Positions 27,821 through 37,098 of a DNA stretch of 64,000 nucleotides are shown here, piece by piece (the stretch's first letter is position 1; each line of letters starts with the position of its first letter). Under the pieces are notes generated by a model. It was not told where the DNA came from. It made no database searches and worked only from the letters and a program-made list of their open reading frames with translations. Both the position numbers and the translations under genes were made by a program. This DNA is from Paenibacillus phytohabitans (GTDB lineage: Bacteria > Bacillota > Bacilli > Paenibacillales > Paenibacillaceae): NCBI RefSeq assembly GCF_013141775.1, contig NZ_WHOB01000035.1, positions 29,079 through 93,078 on the forward strand. Direction: 5' to 3'.

Positions 27821-28393
27821 CTATAGTAGAATCCCCGTTGAAATGAACAGGATCATATGCTCTTTAATCCGGTTTTTGTCCAGCGGTTCATGGGATTTGT
27901 TCCATTCCGTTGTGAGCGCCAGGTACATTCGCAGAATCATAAATGCCGCAACACTGGAATCACAGGGCTTCACTTCACCGCTGCCGATGGCTTCCTCAAT
28001 CTGCTGTCTCAAGAAATCCAGCGCGTATGCCTCCATCCGCTTAACACCTTCCAGCGCCTGGGCTGTTCCGATGTCCCGCACCTCCTGGGCGAGCTTCACA
28101 AATAGCTCATGATCAGACCGGAATTCCAGAATAGAATCCAGCAGATTAAGCAAATTATGCACAAAGGTCGTTTGTTCTGCCGCTACACGGTTCATCACCG
28201 ACATTAATTCCTGCGAAGCCTTGTCCAGAATTTCCTCAAACAGCTCTTCTTTGGTTTTGAAAAAAGTATAGATCGTGCCTTTGCCCACATTGGCGATTCT
28301 GGATACCTGATCCATAGTCGTAGCTTTATAGCCAAATTGTACAAAGGACAGGGTCGCTGCCTGCAGGATCAACGCCTTGCGGTCAATGGACAT
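27821..28393 (-). CDS. TetR/AcrR family regulator
   Basis: 190 residues. The helix-turn-helix is TTMDQVSRIANVGKGTIYTFFKTKEELFEEIL (residues about 24-55). The C-terminal domain resembles that of Bacillus YhgD-like regulators. GGAG lies about eight bases before the ATG. The start of the SGNH hydrolase gene lies downstream on the same strand with its own promoter. The likely regulon is unknown, and self-control through the upstream palindrome is possible. Confidence 0.9.
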   Translation of the reverse strand: MSIDRKALILQAATLSFVQFGYKATTMDQVSRIANVGKGTIYTFFKTKEELFEEILDKASQELMSVMNRVAAEQTTFVHNLLNLLDSILEFRSDHELFVKLAQEVRDIGTAQALEGVKRMEAYALDFLRQQIEEAIGSGEVKPCDSSVAAFMILRMYLALTTEWNKSHEPLDKNRIKEHMILFISTGILL

Positions 28394-28428
28394 AGGTAAA
28401 ACTCCTTTCTTTCTGTACGACCATAAAT

Positions 28429-28460
28429 TGACTAAATTTAATTTTTGGTCACTAAGTCAC
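28429..28460. promoter_or_regulatory. Candidate TetR operator
   Basis: TTGACTAAAT at the left and CACTAAGTCA at the right form a spaced inverted repeat (TGACTNA arms) about 40 bases upstream of the TetR start. Position and symmetry suit an autoregulatory site. There is no direct evidence. Confidence 0.4.
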
Positions 28461-28571
28461 AAATCAATTTACCATGTCCCCGGGAAGAAGACAACTTTTT
28501 GATAAAATTTTCAATCCGCTTCCGTTCTGCAAGCTGCTCTTCTGCACAAAATGTCATGAAATTAGTATCCC

Positions 28572-28600
28572 TTGCCATTCTTTCTGGGGTATGATAATAA
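28572..28600 (+). promoter_or_regulatory. Probable promoter of the ApbE gene
   Basis: TTGCCA (28572-28577), a 17-base spacer and TAATAA (28595-28600), about 40 bases before the ATG. The -10 is weak. Confidence 0.45.
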
Positions 28601-28638
28601 AGATGTGATCAAGAAACTAACTTTATGGATGGTGGAAT

Positions 28639-29754
28639 ATGTTTAAGAACAAGAAATCCGGCGTTATTCTGGCCGCTCTCGTCATTGTTATCGTCGCAGC
28701 TGTGGGCATCTGGCTCTTGGTGGGCAACAATGGAAAAGACAGCACAACTACTGAAACCCCCGGCGGTGCAACGGTCACAAAAGATGGCGATACGAAGTCC
28801 CTGGAACAGACGTTTTATATTTATGATACGGTCGTGAATATCAAGGTCTTCGGTGATACTGTAGAGCAGAAGAATATGGATGATATTCAGGCGATGCTGG
28901 AACGGATGGACATCGAGTTCAGCCGCACCAAGGAGAACGGGGAATTATACGCTGTGAATCAGGCAGCCGGTAAAGAAGCCGTAGCCGTATCCGACGAAAC
29001 GCTGGATATCGTGAAGCTTTCCCTCAAATATGCCGAAGAAATGGACGGGCTATATGATCCGACTGTTGGACCGCTCGTTGACCTCTGGGCAATCGGCGAA
29101 GGCGGAGAACGTGTTCCCGATCAAGCAGCGATTGATAAAGCCCGCAGCCTGACCAATTACAAGGATGTTATTGTGGATGATGCCGCGAAGACGGTGAAGC
29201 TGGCCAAAGAAGGCATGGTGCTGGACATGGGCGGGATCGGCAAAGGGTATGCCGCTGACCGGATCGCCGACTATCTCAAGGCGCAAGGCCTGGACAGTGC
29301 GATGATCAATCTCGGCGGCAGCAGTATTATTGCACTTGGCAACAAGCCGAACGGCTCGCCGTGGAATATCGGCCTGCAGGACCCCGATCAGAGCCGCGGT
29401 ACACAGCTGGGTACAATCAAAATCTCTGACGAGGTTATTGATGCATCCGGGGTATACGAACGTTTCTTCATGCAGGACGGTGTGCGTTACCATCATATTC
29501 TGGACCCGCGGACGGGCTTCCCGTCCCAGAACGGGCTGAAGAGCATTACCATTATGAGTCCGAACGCAACAGATGCGGATGCCCTGTCAACCGGTGTATT
29601 CCTGATGGGTCTCGAAGACGGCATGAAGTATCTTGAAGCGCTCCCGGAGAAGGTCGATGCCTTCTTCATCACAGACGACAACAAGATTTATGCCACCTCT
29701 TCGCTGAGAGAACGGCTGAATCTGACCGATCCTACGTACAGCTTCGCTAATTAA
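28639..29754 (+). CDS. apbE: FAD:protein FMN transferase (ApbE)
   Basis: 371 residues. A single N-terminal membrane anchor (VILAALVIVIVAAVGIWLLV) is followed by a Thr-rich linker and the ApbE domain. Motifs: EFSRTKENGELYAVN, DPTVGPLVDLW, VLDMGGIGKGYAADRI, INLGGSSIIALG and the C-terminal HHILDPRTGFPS. It moves FMN from FAD to a Thr of target proteins outside the membrane, such as Rnf or Nqr subunits or other flavoproteins with FMN-binding domains. No target gene lies nearby. Confidence 0.94.
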   Translation: MFKNKKSGVILAALVIVIVAAVGIWLLVGNNGKDSTTTETPGGATVTKDGDTKSLEQTFYIYDTVVNIKVFGDTVEQKNMDDIQAMLERMDIEFSRTKENGELYAVNQAAGKEAVAVSDETLDIVKLSLKYAEEMDGLYDPTVGPLVDLWAIGEGGERVPDQAAIDKARSLTNYKDVIVDDAAKTVKLAKEGMVLDMGGIGKGYAADRIADYLKAQGLDSAMINLGGSSIIALGNKPNGSPWNIGLQDPDQSRGTQLGTIKISDEVIDASGVYERFFMQDGVRYHHILDPRTGFPSQNGLKSITIMSPNATDADALSTGVFLMGLEDGMKYLEALPEKVDAFFITDDNKIYATSSLRERLNLTDPTYSFAN

Positions 29755-29794
29755 TACCGCGCAGTGATGGATGTACAGCATCGTATGCAAGCAG

Positions 29795-29830
29795 AAAAAG
29801 GTGCCTTCCTTTGGGGAGGGCACCTTTTTT
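29795..29830. terminator. Bidirectional terminator, ApbE/HAD
   Basis: AAAAAGGTGCCTTCC-TTTGG-GGAGGGCACCTTTTTT is near symmetric, so it works on both strands. The two genes converge on it. Confidence 0.93.
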
Positions 29831-29831
29831 G

Positions 29832-30542
29832 TCATACCAGCGGCAGCTCACTGAACTCCTTATAATTGGTGAAAATATAGCTTGGCGTGTGATCTCCCCC
29901 CGGCTGCCGGCCGCGTGGGTTGTACCAGCATACCTTCCAGCCCGCCGCAAGCGCACCGACCACATCATTAGCCCATGTATCACCTACATAGAGGCTGTTC
30001 TCAGGTGCAGTTCCCGTCATCTTATTGACATGGGCGAAAATCGCCGGGTCGGGCTTAGCCAGACCCACAGCATCCGAGATGAAGATCATCTCCGGCGGAA
30101 TGAGCTTATCTATACCCAGCCCGCGCAGCTTGCCCATCTGGTGCTGCAGCGGGCCGTTGGTGATAATGCCTACCGGATGACCCAGGGCAATGAAGCGCTG
30201 AAGCTGCTCCGCCACGCCTTCGATCATCTCGATCGTGTACTGGCGGGCAATATAGGAGGCCTGAACTCTGGCTGCCTGCTCCCGGCTCAAGGGCAGGCCA
30301 TATTCGGCAAAAGCCAGCTCCAGCCGCATCACCCGGGTCTCCTCCAGCTCAAGCTCCCCGCGCAGATATTTCGGCCACAGTAAATCACTGTGATGCCGTA
30401 CGGTGTAGAACAGCTCCGCATAATCCAGCTTGTCTTCATCTGGCGCCAGCACCTCGCGCACCGCTTCCCGGAAAGGCACCAAATGGTCGTACAACGTATC
30501 ATCCAGATCAAAAAACACAGCCAGCTTATTGCTTGTCTCCAC
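29832..30542 (-). CDS. HAD-family hydrolase (YjjG-like)
   Basis: 236 residues from GTG 30542, with AGGGGAG five bases upstream. VFFDLDDTLYDHL is the catalytic DxDxT motif, GIITNGPLQHQMGKL motif II, and KPDPAIFAHV with YVGDTWANDVVGAL motifs III-IV. The helical cap and motif text fit pyrimidine 5'-nucleotidase YjjG-like phosphatases, but the substrate is not certain. It follows a GNAT gene by 26 bases on the same strand. Confidence 0.9.
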   Translation of the reverse strand: METSNKLAVFFDLDDTLYDHLVPFREAVREVLAPDEDKLDYAELFYTVRHHSDLLWPKYLRGELELEETRVMRLELAFAEYGLPLSREQAARVQASYIARQYTIEMIEGVAEQLQRFIALGHPVGIITNGPLQHQMGKLRGLGIDKLIPPEMIFISDAVGLAKPDPAIFAHVNKMTGTAPENSLYVGDTWANDVVGALAAGWKVCWYNPRGRQPGGDHTPSYIFTNYKEFSELPLV

Positions 30543-30568
30543 GTAAACTCCCCTAACTAACTATGTCT

Positions 30569-31030
30569 TTAAAAAAATAAATGATAAGTGAAAAAGCTCT
30601 CGTCCCGGATGTAGCCTTGGGCTTCATACAGACGCTGTGCGCCGGTATTATGAGTCATCGTTGAAAGCGTCAGTCCCTTCGCACCTGTCCCCTGCGCAAA
30701 TCCGCGCACGCCTTCAAGCAGCAGTGAGCCAAGTCCATGCCCGCGCTGCGCCTCCGTCACAAACAGATCGTTCAGAATCCATACGGGCTGAACTGTAATG
30801 GAGGAGAAGGAAGGGTACAGCTGTGCCATTCCATACGTCCGCTTGTCCGCACCCTCACCGGCTGCTGCTATAAAAATTACAGATTCCTCATTGGACAACC
30901 TCGCCTTCAGAAATTCCCGTGCAGCTTCCAGGTCAGAGGCTTGGCCGTAATAGCTGCGATATTCATCGAATAGCGGAGCAAGCTCCTCCACATCCTCAAG
31001 CCCTGCCCGTTCAAAACGAAAATTCAACAT
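30569..31030 (-). CDS. GNAT family N-acetyltransferase
   Basis: 153 residues. The acetyl-CoA site is EAQRGHGLGSLLLEGVRGFA and the C-terminal strand is LSTMTHNTGAQRLYEAQGY. LNDLFVTEAQRG is common in acetyltransferases of small amines. GGAGGGGAG lies six bases before the ATG. It shares a strand and close spacing with the phosphodiesterase upstream (29 bases) and the HAD gene downstream, probably one operon. Confidence 0.9.
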   Translation of the reverse strand: MLNFRFERAGLEDVEELAPLFDEYRSYYGQASDLEAAREFLKARLSNEESVIFIAAAGEGADKRTYGMAQLYPSFSSITVQPVWILNDLFVTEAQRGHGLGSLLLEGVRGFAQGTGAKGLTLSTMTHNTGAQRLYEAQGYIRDESFFTYHLFF

Positions 31031-31059
31031 GGCTCTCCCCTCCTTCTGCCCAGCTTCCT

Positions 31060-31566
31060 TTATTCCTTGGAGTCATAAAAAACATGACGGGCCGTGATTT
31101 TACCGTCTTCAATGTCCATCAGGCCGAAGGAATACTGCTTCTCCCGCCGCTTGTCCGTAGGTGATCCGGGGTTGAACAGCAGAATACCGTTCTCCCGGCG
31201 CATCAGCGGCTGATGTGAATGGCCAAAGAGTATACAGTCCACATCCTGGCCTTCAAAAGCGAGCAGAGCGTTTCCATCCGTCCCTTTGCGGGAATACGGC
31301 GCATGTCCGTGAATCATCCCGATACGCATGCCCTCCAGCGTAACGATCTTGCTCTCACCGAAGCGCTGAATAATCTCATATCCATCGTTGTTGCCGGCGA
31401 TTCCCTCCACCGGAGCAAGCCCGGCCAGCAGATCGTAGATCTCCAGCGATACCCAATCGCCCAGATGCAGAATCATATCCACCTTGCTGAATTCTTCCAT
31501 AAGCACGGAGGGCAGCCCCTTGGCCCTGCTTGAGAGATGTGTATCCGATACTACTCCAATCTTCAT
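31060..31566 (-). CDS. YfcE/MJ0936-type phosphodiesterase
   Basis: 168 residues with the calcineurin-like metal motifs in order: GVVSDTHLS, LHLGDWV, GNNDGYE, GMIHGHAPYS and LFGHSHQP. It should hydrolyse phosphodiester bonds with two metal ions; the physiological substrate of the family is not established. First gene of the three-gene group 31566-29832. Confidence 0.92.
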   Translation of the reverse strand: MKIGVVSDTHLSSRAKGLPSVLMEEFSKVDMILHLGDWVSLEIYDLLAGLAPVEGIAGNNDGYEIIQRFGESKIVTLEGMRIGMIHGHAPYSRKGTDGNALLAFEGQDVDCILFGHSHQPLMRRENGILLFNPGSPTDKRREKQYSFGLMDIEDGKITARHVFYDSKE

Positions 31567-31787
31567 CTGCTTCAGCTCCTAATTCTTATAGTCATCCTGC
31601 CGGCACCCCGGTAGATTTCCATCCTAATTCCAAGTGTTCAAAAATGACCCGAGATACTGGAAGTAAAATAGCCGAGAAACGCTGTAAACAACGTTCCTCA
31701 GCCATTTCACATCAACCTTCTCAAGTTTACGTACTTATAATTGTACGGTTTGGCGAACTTAGAAGCAAGCCGCGCCCGGCCTAAGTC

Positions 31788-32993
31788 TCATTCCCGCCAA
31801 TTCCAGAGCCGGACTTCACCCACCCGCATATAGCTGACCCAGGAAGCCTCGCGCAGCTTCAGCAGTTCCTTGACGGGTCCGGTAGCAACGGCTCCATAGA
31901 TCTGAACTCCATGCTCCTGAAGATAGGAGAGAGAAGTATCCAGTTCAATAAACGGCGCTGCCTTCCTGGCCAGTGACTGATGCTTCTGCAGCAGCTTAAG
32001 CGTTTTGATGAAGTTCGCATCACGCAGTGCCCCATCCCCATAGGGTTCAACAGAAGGCGATACGCTGCTGTAGGAGGAGACCGAGCTGAACCAGCCTGTT
32101 TTCTCAGTGGTGACCTCTGATTTCAGCATATCATCGTCATGCCAGATCGGCTCATAGGGAAATCCCAGCGGAGAAGTAACCACCTCATCGTGGGTAGAAG
32201 GGCCGGTATCTGCCCCGAACCAGACCGGACGCAAATTCAGCACTTCAAACTCCTTCAGCAGCTCATCTGTGGTAAATAAATGGTCAAAGGACAGATAAGC
32301 TTCGGCAACCGTACCCTCGGGAAGCTTATCCAGCTTGTTCCACTCATCGCTGTTATCCCCGCTGCTAACGGAACCATCTGCTGCCGGATAGTAGAAAATG
32401 TAATTACCCGCATTCCGGTCATCCATCCAGTTGAACACTCCGGGATAGGATAGCCCCAGGAGAAAGGTCTGATTGTAATTACCCATCTGAACCTTCTCCC
32501 CGCCTACCTGCTTCAGCAGTTTACCGGTCAGATTCATCCGGAAGACCGATTTCGCATTGCTGGTAAGATATGTGGTTGTGTTGGGCCGGGTCACGGCAAT
32601 CGCCGAGGATACAACATCACTATAGGTCTCACCACGGTTCCCGGTGTTGTAGAATACTATAGTAATAATATTACTGATGATCATGAAGAGAATGAAAGCC
32701 ATAAATACAGTAAGGGTGTTCACGAGCCGCGCCTTCCATTTGCCGCGGCGGATAATTTTCTTCTCCCGCTTTTCCGCCTTTTTCTTTACCTTCTTGAGTC
32801 CCGGAGAATCGCTGCCGGCCGGGTCCGCCTTGGTCCACCGTTCGCTGGTCTGCTCTTCCCGCTCCATTTGCTCCTCCAGATACAGCTGATAAGCCTCCAG
32901 CTTCTCCAGTTCACTCTCTAGCGCCTCCCGCTCTTCCTCCGGAAGTGTTCCCTCACTATATTTCCTCAGCTGTTCTTTGAAGTCCTCACTCAT
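31788..32993 (-). CDS. Anti-sigma factor for the neighbouring ECF sigma (YhdL-like)
   Basis: 401 residues from ATG 32993, seven bases after GGAGGAGG; the two upstream ATGs are too close to that site. An acidic cytoplasmic N-terminal domain (about 95 residues) would hold the sigma factor, one membrane span (TVFMAFILFMIISNIITIVFY) follows, and the C-terminal 270 residues face outside. The layout and text fit the Sigma_reg_N/Sigma_reg_C family. It overlaps the sigma gene by eight bases, so the two are made together. Confidence 0.85.
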   Translation of the reverse strand: MSEDFKEQLRKYSEGTLPEEEREALESELEKLEAYQLYLEEQMEREEQTSERWTKADPAGSDSPGLKKVKKKAEKREKKIIRRGKWKARLVNTLTVFMAFILFMIISNIITIVFYNTGNRGETYSDVVSSAIAVTRPNTTTYLTSNAKSVFRMNLTGKLLKQVGGEKVQMGNYNQTFLLGLSYPGVFNWMDDRNAGNYIFYYPAADGSVSSGDNSDEWNKLDKLPEGTVAEAYLSFDHLFTTDELLKEFEVLNLRPVWFGADTGPSTHDEVVTSPLGFPYEPIWHDDDMLKSEVTTEKTGWFSSVSSYSSVSPSVEPYGDGALRDANFIKTLKLLQKHQSLARKAAPFIELDTSLSYLQEHGVQIYGAVATGPVKELLKLREASWVSYMRVGEVRLWNWRE

Positions 32994-33489
32994 GCTCATT
33001 CCTCCTCCGGTCCGCCTCACGCAGCTTCTGCCTGGCGCGGAATACCAATATCTTGTATTGGGACAAACCTACGTTCATGACGCCAGCAGCTTCCTTGTAG
33101 GTCAGCCCGTGATAATCATGCAGCAGCAGCGCATGGCACTGCCCCTCCGGCAGGCGGCTGAGTGCCAGTGCTGTCTCTTCCCAGCGTTCCTGACGCAGCA
33201 AAGTCCCCTCCGTGGTCTCGGGATGGGGCAGCCCGCTGAAAAACCCGTCATCCTTGGACACACTCCGCTTTTCCTTGCGCTTGTAATCCACGAAGACATT
33301 GTAAGCCACACGGAACAGCCACGGCTTAATCCGCTCTTCCCGGCAATCCTCCAGATACAGATATGCCCGGTAGAAGGTCTCCTGCATTAAGTCTTCGGCC
33401 GCATGGTGGTCATGGCAGAGGGAGCGCAGATAGCGGTAGATGTCCGCCACATAATTCTCATATAGATCATCCAGCGAATTCGGCTCCAT
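32986..33489 (-). CDS. ECF RNA polymerase sigma factor (SigM-like)
   Basis: 167 residues from ATG 33489, just after AAGGGGGG; the frame to 33528 would run into its promoter. Region 2 is IYRYLRSLCHDHHAAEDLMQETFYRAYLYLEDC with RIKPWLFRVAYNVFVDYKRK, and region 4 is LALSRLPEGQCHALLLHDYHGLTYKEAAGVMNVGLSQYK. It directs RNA polymerase to envelope-stress type promoters, probably including its own. Confidence 0.92.
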   Translation of the reverse strand: MEPNSLDDLYENYVADIYRYLRSLCHDHHAAEDLMQETFYRAYLYLEDCREERIKPWLFRVAYNVFVDYKRKEKRSVSKDDGFFSGLPHPETTEGTLLRQERWEETALALSRLPEGQCHALLLHDYHGLTYKEAAGVMNVGLSQYKILVFRARQKLREADRRRNEHE

Positions 33490-33510
33490 CTCCTCCCCCC
33501 TTAATCCATC

Positions 33511-33536
33511 CACGTATGAGAATGCCAAAAGTTACA
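33511..33536 (-). promoter_or_regulatory. ECF-type autoregulatory promoter
   Basis: On the minus strand TGTAAC (33536-33531) followed by TTTT, a 16-base spacer and CGTG (33514-33511). This matches the TGAAAC-N16-CGTC pattern of SigM/SigW-class promoters with one mismatch in each element. The start of transcription would lie about 15 bases before the sigma start codon. Confidence 0.7.
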
Positions 33537-33684
33537 CTTCTGTATGAAAATTTCCCGTATCCGCGCCGTTGCTGAGGGGACAGAGGGGAAGCTAAGTTTG
33601 TTAACGGACAGCAGCACGCTTATTTGCGGATTTTTGTCGGTAGCGTCAAGAAGTTTTGCTTACAGTTCGGAGTGCTGCGGATGA

Positions 33685-33873
33685 TCTAAGTGGAATTAGT
33701 ACATCTAATTTGGCGTCAAAGGGTACATTTTATTAAAAGCAATTGGAAAAACAACACTTAATCGGTCCGATTTCAGCTAAATCCGGGTGGGTCGGTGGAT
33801 TAAGTGGACTTTTTCCAACTGCTTACTCTCAACTCTCCGTTTCGGCAGAATTAAGTGCCTTTTTTCCAACTAT
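33685..33873. repeat. Family C palindrome array, four units
   Basis: Units at about 33685-33711, 33740-33762, 33798-33822 and 33849-33873 with consensus TTAAGTGGA-n4-TCCAACTTAA; the second is in the reverse orientation. Centre-to-centre steps are about 53, 60 and 51 bp. A second array of the same family lies at 63708-63898. The remainder of 33537-33956 holds no gene. Confidence 0.75.
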
Positions 33874-33956
33874 GTCCACTGTCCCCGGTAGCCACTAAAT
33901 AAATAAATAAGGAGTAAGCTTCGCTTCTCTAAATCTATAAACTCTTATCCTCCCAG

Positions 33957-33981
33957 GAAAAAGGGAGCCTCCCGGCTCCCC
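33957..33981 (-). terminator. Terminator of the rtcB-AAA operon
   Basis: On the minus strand GGGAGCC-GGGA-GGCTCCC followed by TTTTTCC, 32 bases past the AAA ATPase stop. Confidence 0.9.
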
Positions 33982-34012
33982 AAATCTTTCCCATTACAGT
34001 TGCTTCTCTTAC

Positions 34013-35299
34013 TTAATAAAACCCGATACTGGACGAAGCGTCCTTCATCCATTCACGCTTGCGACCTTTGTCCAGTTCGCCGCGCATGCCGCGCACCAGC
34101 GACTCGACATCAGCCGTGCCATTCTCATGCCATTCCAGTGCCGCACTGACATACAGCTCGCCAAGCTGGGTCAGGGAGAAATCCCCTGTCAGGCGCGCAG
34201 CCGTGGCCGTACCTTCCTCACCCGCGAAGGCGGAGAACCCGCGCAGCTGCAGATATTCGAGGCGCAGCGCCTCATTTGGCATCTTGATCTCATAGGCCCG
34301 GTCGAAGCGCCCGGCGCGGTTCATGAGGCCGGGGTCTATTTTCTCCGGATAATTGGTGGTGCCGATCAGGAAGATGCCTTCCTTCGAAGTAGCCCCGTCC
34401 AGCGTGTTCAGGAAAAAGGAGCGGACCTCCTGCGGCATGGAATCGATGTCCTCAATCACCAGTACCATCGGCGCCAGCCGGGCCGCAGCCTCGAACACCT
34501 CATTCACTGACTCACTGCTCGTATATTCGGTAATCTGCCAGTAGATCACAGGTCCCGGTACACTTCCGGCGATCGATTTGACGAGCGTAGTCTTGCCGTT
34601 GCCCGGATGTCCGTAGAGCAGAATGCCCCGCTTGTACGGGATATCGTAAGTGACGTAGAAGCTGCGGTCCGAATCAAAAAACTGGTCGAGCGAACGGTAG
34701 ATTTCTTTCTTGATCCCCGCGTCCAGCACGACCTCCTCACGCCCGACAGAGCGGGTGATGGGTTCATCCTCACGGAAGATTCCGTTACGCCGGTCAGTGA
34801 ACACCGTCACCTTATTAATGTTCTGCTCCCGCTGCCGGGTACGCACATTGGCCAGGAAGAATTGCAGCTGTGCATCAGATGCCGCGAACACATAGTCCTG
34901 GAAGTTGATGCCGTTCTCCTGGAACACAGGCACCCGCGCCAGCGCAATGCCCATGGCAGGATACGCCAGCACATTATTGCGGATCGAGAGATGGATATTG
35001 TACTCCGGCTGCTCTTTATCATCGTCATACACAAACGTCCGGTCCTCCAGGCGGTCAAAAATCCGCGCCACATGCTCCACCCCGGCATTCCCGCTCTGCA
35101 CATCGTTCTCCAGCAGCTTCCAGTATTCACTGTTGGGGTCATCGCTCGCATACAGCTCATAACGGACGCCGTAGCGGCTGTAGAGCGCTTCAAGTATGCC
35201 GTCAACCAGGCGCGCGTACACATCATAACCTTTGATGATTCCGGCTCTGTCTTCATCGTATTCGTAGATTACAGTAGGTTTCTTAATCTCCTGCTCCAT
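34013..35299 (-). CDS. AAA family ATPase coupled to RtcB
   Basis: 428 residues. The N-terminal 200 residues match nothing I know. The AAA core has Walker [14 protein letters not shown], Walker [13 protein letters not shown], sensor 1 [13 protein letters not shown] and an arginine-finger region [13 protein letters not shown]. The type resembles BCS1-like and proteasomal AAA proteins. One base separates the RtcB stop from this ATG, so expression is coupled. A role in remodelling RNA or protein during RNA repair is an inference from that pairing. Confidence 0.88.
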   Translation of the reverse strand: MEQEIKKPTVIYEYDEDRAGIIKGYDVYARLVDGILEALYSRYGVRYELYASDDPNSEYWKLLENDVQSGNAGVEHVARIFDRLEDRTFVYDDDKEQPEYNIHLSIRNNVLAYPAMGIALARVPVFQENGINFQDYVFAASDAQLQFFLANVRTRQREQNINKVTVFTDRRNGIFREDEPITRSVGREEVVLDAGIKKEIYRSLDQFFDSDRSFYVTYDIPYKRGILLYGHPGNGKTTLVKSIAGSVPGPVIYWQITEYTSSESVNEVFEAAARLAPMVLVIEDIDSMPQEVRSFFLNTLDGATSKEGIFLIGTTNYPEKIDPGLMNRAGRFDRAYEIKMPNEALRLEYLQLRGFSAFAGEEGTATAARLTGDFSLTQLGELYVSAALEWHENGTADVESLVRGMRGELDKGRKREWMKDASSSIGFY

Positions 35300-35300
35300 C

Positions 35301-36761
35301 CTATTTCGTCCCCTTTATCGCTGCGAGCGGCTTGCATTTGGCCACAACAGCAGCCAGGCCGGCGCCCGTAACGCTTTCTATAATCTCATCTACATTCTTA
35401 TAGGCCTGGGGAGATTCGTCAATGATAGATTCCAGGGAATGCTGATTCACTACAATCTCGTCTGCCGTCCCCACCTTCATCGACCGGGAGAATTCATCGA
35501 CAGACACCAGCCGCTTCGTCGCCGAGCGGGAGCGGATGCGTCCGGCTCCATGGCAGATCGAATAATAATTCTCTTCTCCTCCGGGCTGGCCGACCATGAT
35601 GTAGGAAGCGGTGCCCATCGAGCCGGGAATCAGCGCCGGATGCCCGGTCGCCGCATAAGCCCGCGGATTATCCGCATGGTCTGCAGGCAGGGCGCGTGTC
35701 GCCCCTTTGCGGTGAACAAACTTGGTGCCTGAGGAGGTCTCCTCTTCCCACGCATAATTGTGCATCAGATCGTAGAGGGTGCGCAGCTCGCATTTCGTGC
35801 CGAAGACGTCACGGAAGCCCTCACGTACACCATAAGCGATCAGATGGCGGTTCACTACCGCATAGTTCAGCGCCGAGTACATCAGATTAACATAGCGCTG
35901 GGCCTGCGGATGTGCCAGGGGCGCATAGATCAGGCGCGGGTCTGCGCTGCCAAGTCCAAGCTGGCCCATGACCTTGGCGAAGGCCGGGGTACAGAACTGA
36001 TTGACCATACCTCCCCAGGCCCGGGAGCCGGAGTGGATCATCACGGCAATCTGCCCGTCCCTAAGCCCCCACGCTTCAGCCACTTGCCGCTGCTCCTCGG
36101 CGATTTCAATCGCCTGGATCTCAACGAAATGGTTACCCCCGCCAAGGGTGCCGAGCTGGCGGTGCCCCCGGTGCCAGGCCATATCCGGCAGCTCATTCAG
36201 AATCTCGTCATCGAAGGCAAGCTTGCTGATCTCCACATGGGACAGTGTGCTTGATTTCTTCGGAGTGTAGCTGTCCGGAACATATTTGCTGGGCAGGCCG
36301 TGCAGTCCCTTGCGCACGATATTCTCCAGCCGGATATCGCTGTAGTGCCCTCGCTGCTGGGCCTCCATCGGCAGATACTTCTCAATTGCACGGACCAGCT
36401 TCCGGCGCAGCTTCACTTCACGCAGATCATCCATATGCAGATTGGTCAGATGTACACGCATGCCGCAGCCGATATCACTGCCTACAATGGACGGCGAGAC
36501 GTAGCCTGACGCGGCATCCCAGACCGCGGTAGTCCCGATGCAGGTTCCGACGCCTACATGTACATCAGGAGTGTAGCTCATATATTCAATATTTGGAATC
36601 TGCAGATTGTTGTTAGCCATTTCCAGGACCTTATAATCAAGTGAGCCGAACAATTGCTCACTTGCATATACCTTGAGATCGCCGCCCGGAAGGGCCACCT
36701 CATGTTTGTAGCGGGATACATCGCCCGCCTGCTGCTTCATGCTATTCATAAATGTTTTCAT
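35301..36761 (-). CDS. rtcB: RtcB-type RNA ligase
   Basis: 486 residues. [13 protein letters not shown] carries the Mn-binding Asp and Cys, [20 protein letters not shown] the conserved GGGNHF, and near the C terminus [17 protein letters not shown] holds the catalytic His that is guanylylated. It joins 2',3'-cyclic phosphate or 3'-phosphate RNA ends to 5'-OH ends. No RtcA cyclase, RtcR regulator or archease gene is present here. ATG 36761 and ATG 36749 are both possible starts. Confidence 0.93.
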   Translation of the reverse strand: MKTFMNSMKQQAGDVSRYKHEVALPGGDLKVYASEQLFGSLDYKVLEMANNNLQIPNIEYMSYTPDVHVGVGTCIGTTAVWDAASGYVSPSIVGSDIGCGMRVHLTNLHMDDLREVKLRRKLVRAIEKYLPMEAQQRGHYSDIRLENIVRKGLHGLPSKYVPDSYTPKKSSTLSHVEISKLAFDDEILNELPDMAWHRGHRQLGTLGGGNHFVEIQAIEIAEEQRQVAEAWGLRDGQIAVMIHSGSRAWGGMVNQFCTPAFAKVMGQLGLGSADPRLIYAPLAHPQAQRYVNLMYSALNYAVVNRHLIAYGVREGFRDVFGTKCELRTLYDLMHNYAWEEETSSGTKFVHRKGATRALPADHADNPRAYAATGHPALIPGSMGTASYIMVGQPGGEENYYSICHGAGRIRSRSATKRLVSVDEFSRSMKVGTADEIVVNQHSLESIIDESPQAYKNVDEIIESVTGAGLAAVVAKCKPLAAIKGTK

Positions 36762-36803
36762 TTCCTCTCAGGTTGGTAAGATAAATTCCAGTTTTGTGGT
36801 ACG

Positions 36804-36840
36804 CAAAAAGAGCCGCAGATCAGTTCTGATCATGCGGCTC
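36804..36840 (-). terminator. Terminator after the yqkE transcript
   Basis: On the minus strand GAGCCGCATGATCAG pairs with CTGATCTGCGGCTC, then TTTTTGCG. It ends a transcript from the yqkE side and lies upstream of rtcB. Confidence 0.9.
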
Positions 36841-36953
36841 CCGGAGCGCTGGGTGCAGCTTCGAATTCAAGCCGGGACACCCGTATGCAGTTGTGACATA
36901 TTAAGCACGCTGCGTATTATGTCTTCCGGACGAAGGCGATGAGATCAGATTGT

Positions 36954-37016
36954 TCATATGCGGTTGTAATGTGACTGTGCGGCGTTCTCAAACCATTTGT
37001 TCCAATCATGACCCAT
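36954..37016 (-). CDS. Possible 20-residue protein
   Basis: MGHDWNKWFENAAQSHYNRI, preceded by AGAAGGGAGG three bases before the ATG. It lies between yqkE and a strong terminator on the same strand, so it is probably transcribed. No family is recognised; it could equally be an untranslated 3' region. Confidence 0.35.
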   Translation of the reverse strand: MGHDWNKWFENAAQSHYNRI

Positions 37017-37098
37017 CGGCCTCCCTTCTCTAAATGATAAACCCAATAATATATGGCGCTGCTGCAGATTGTCAACCCTGAATCTGGTAAAGTTTGTT

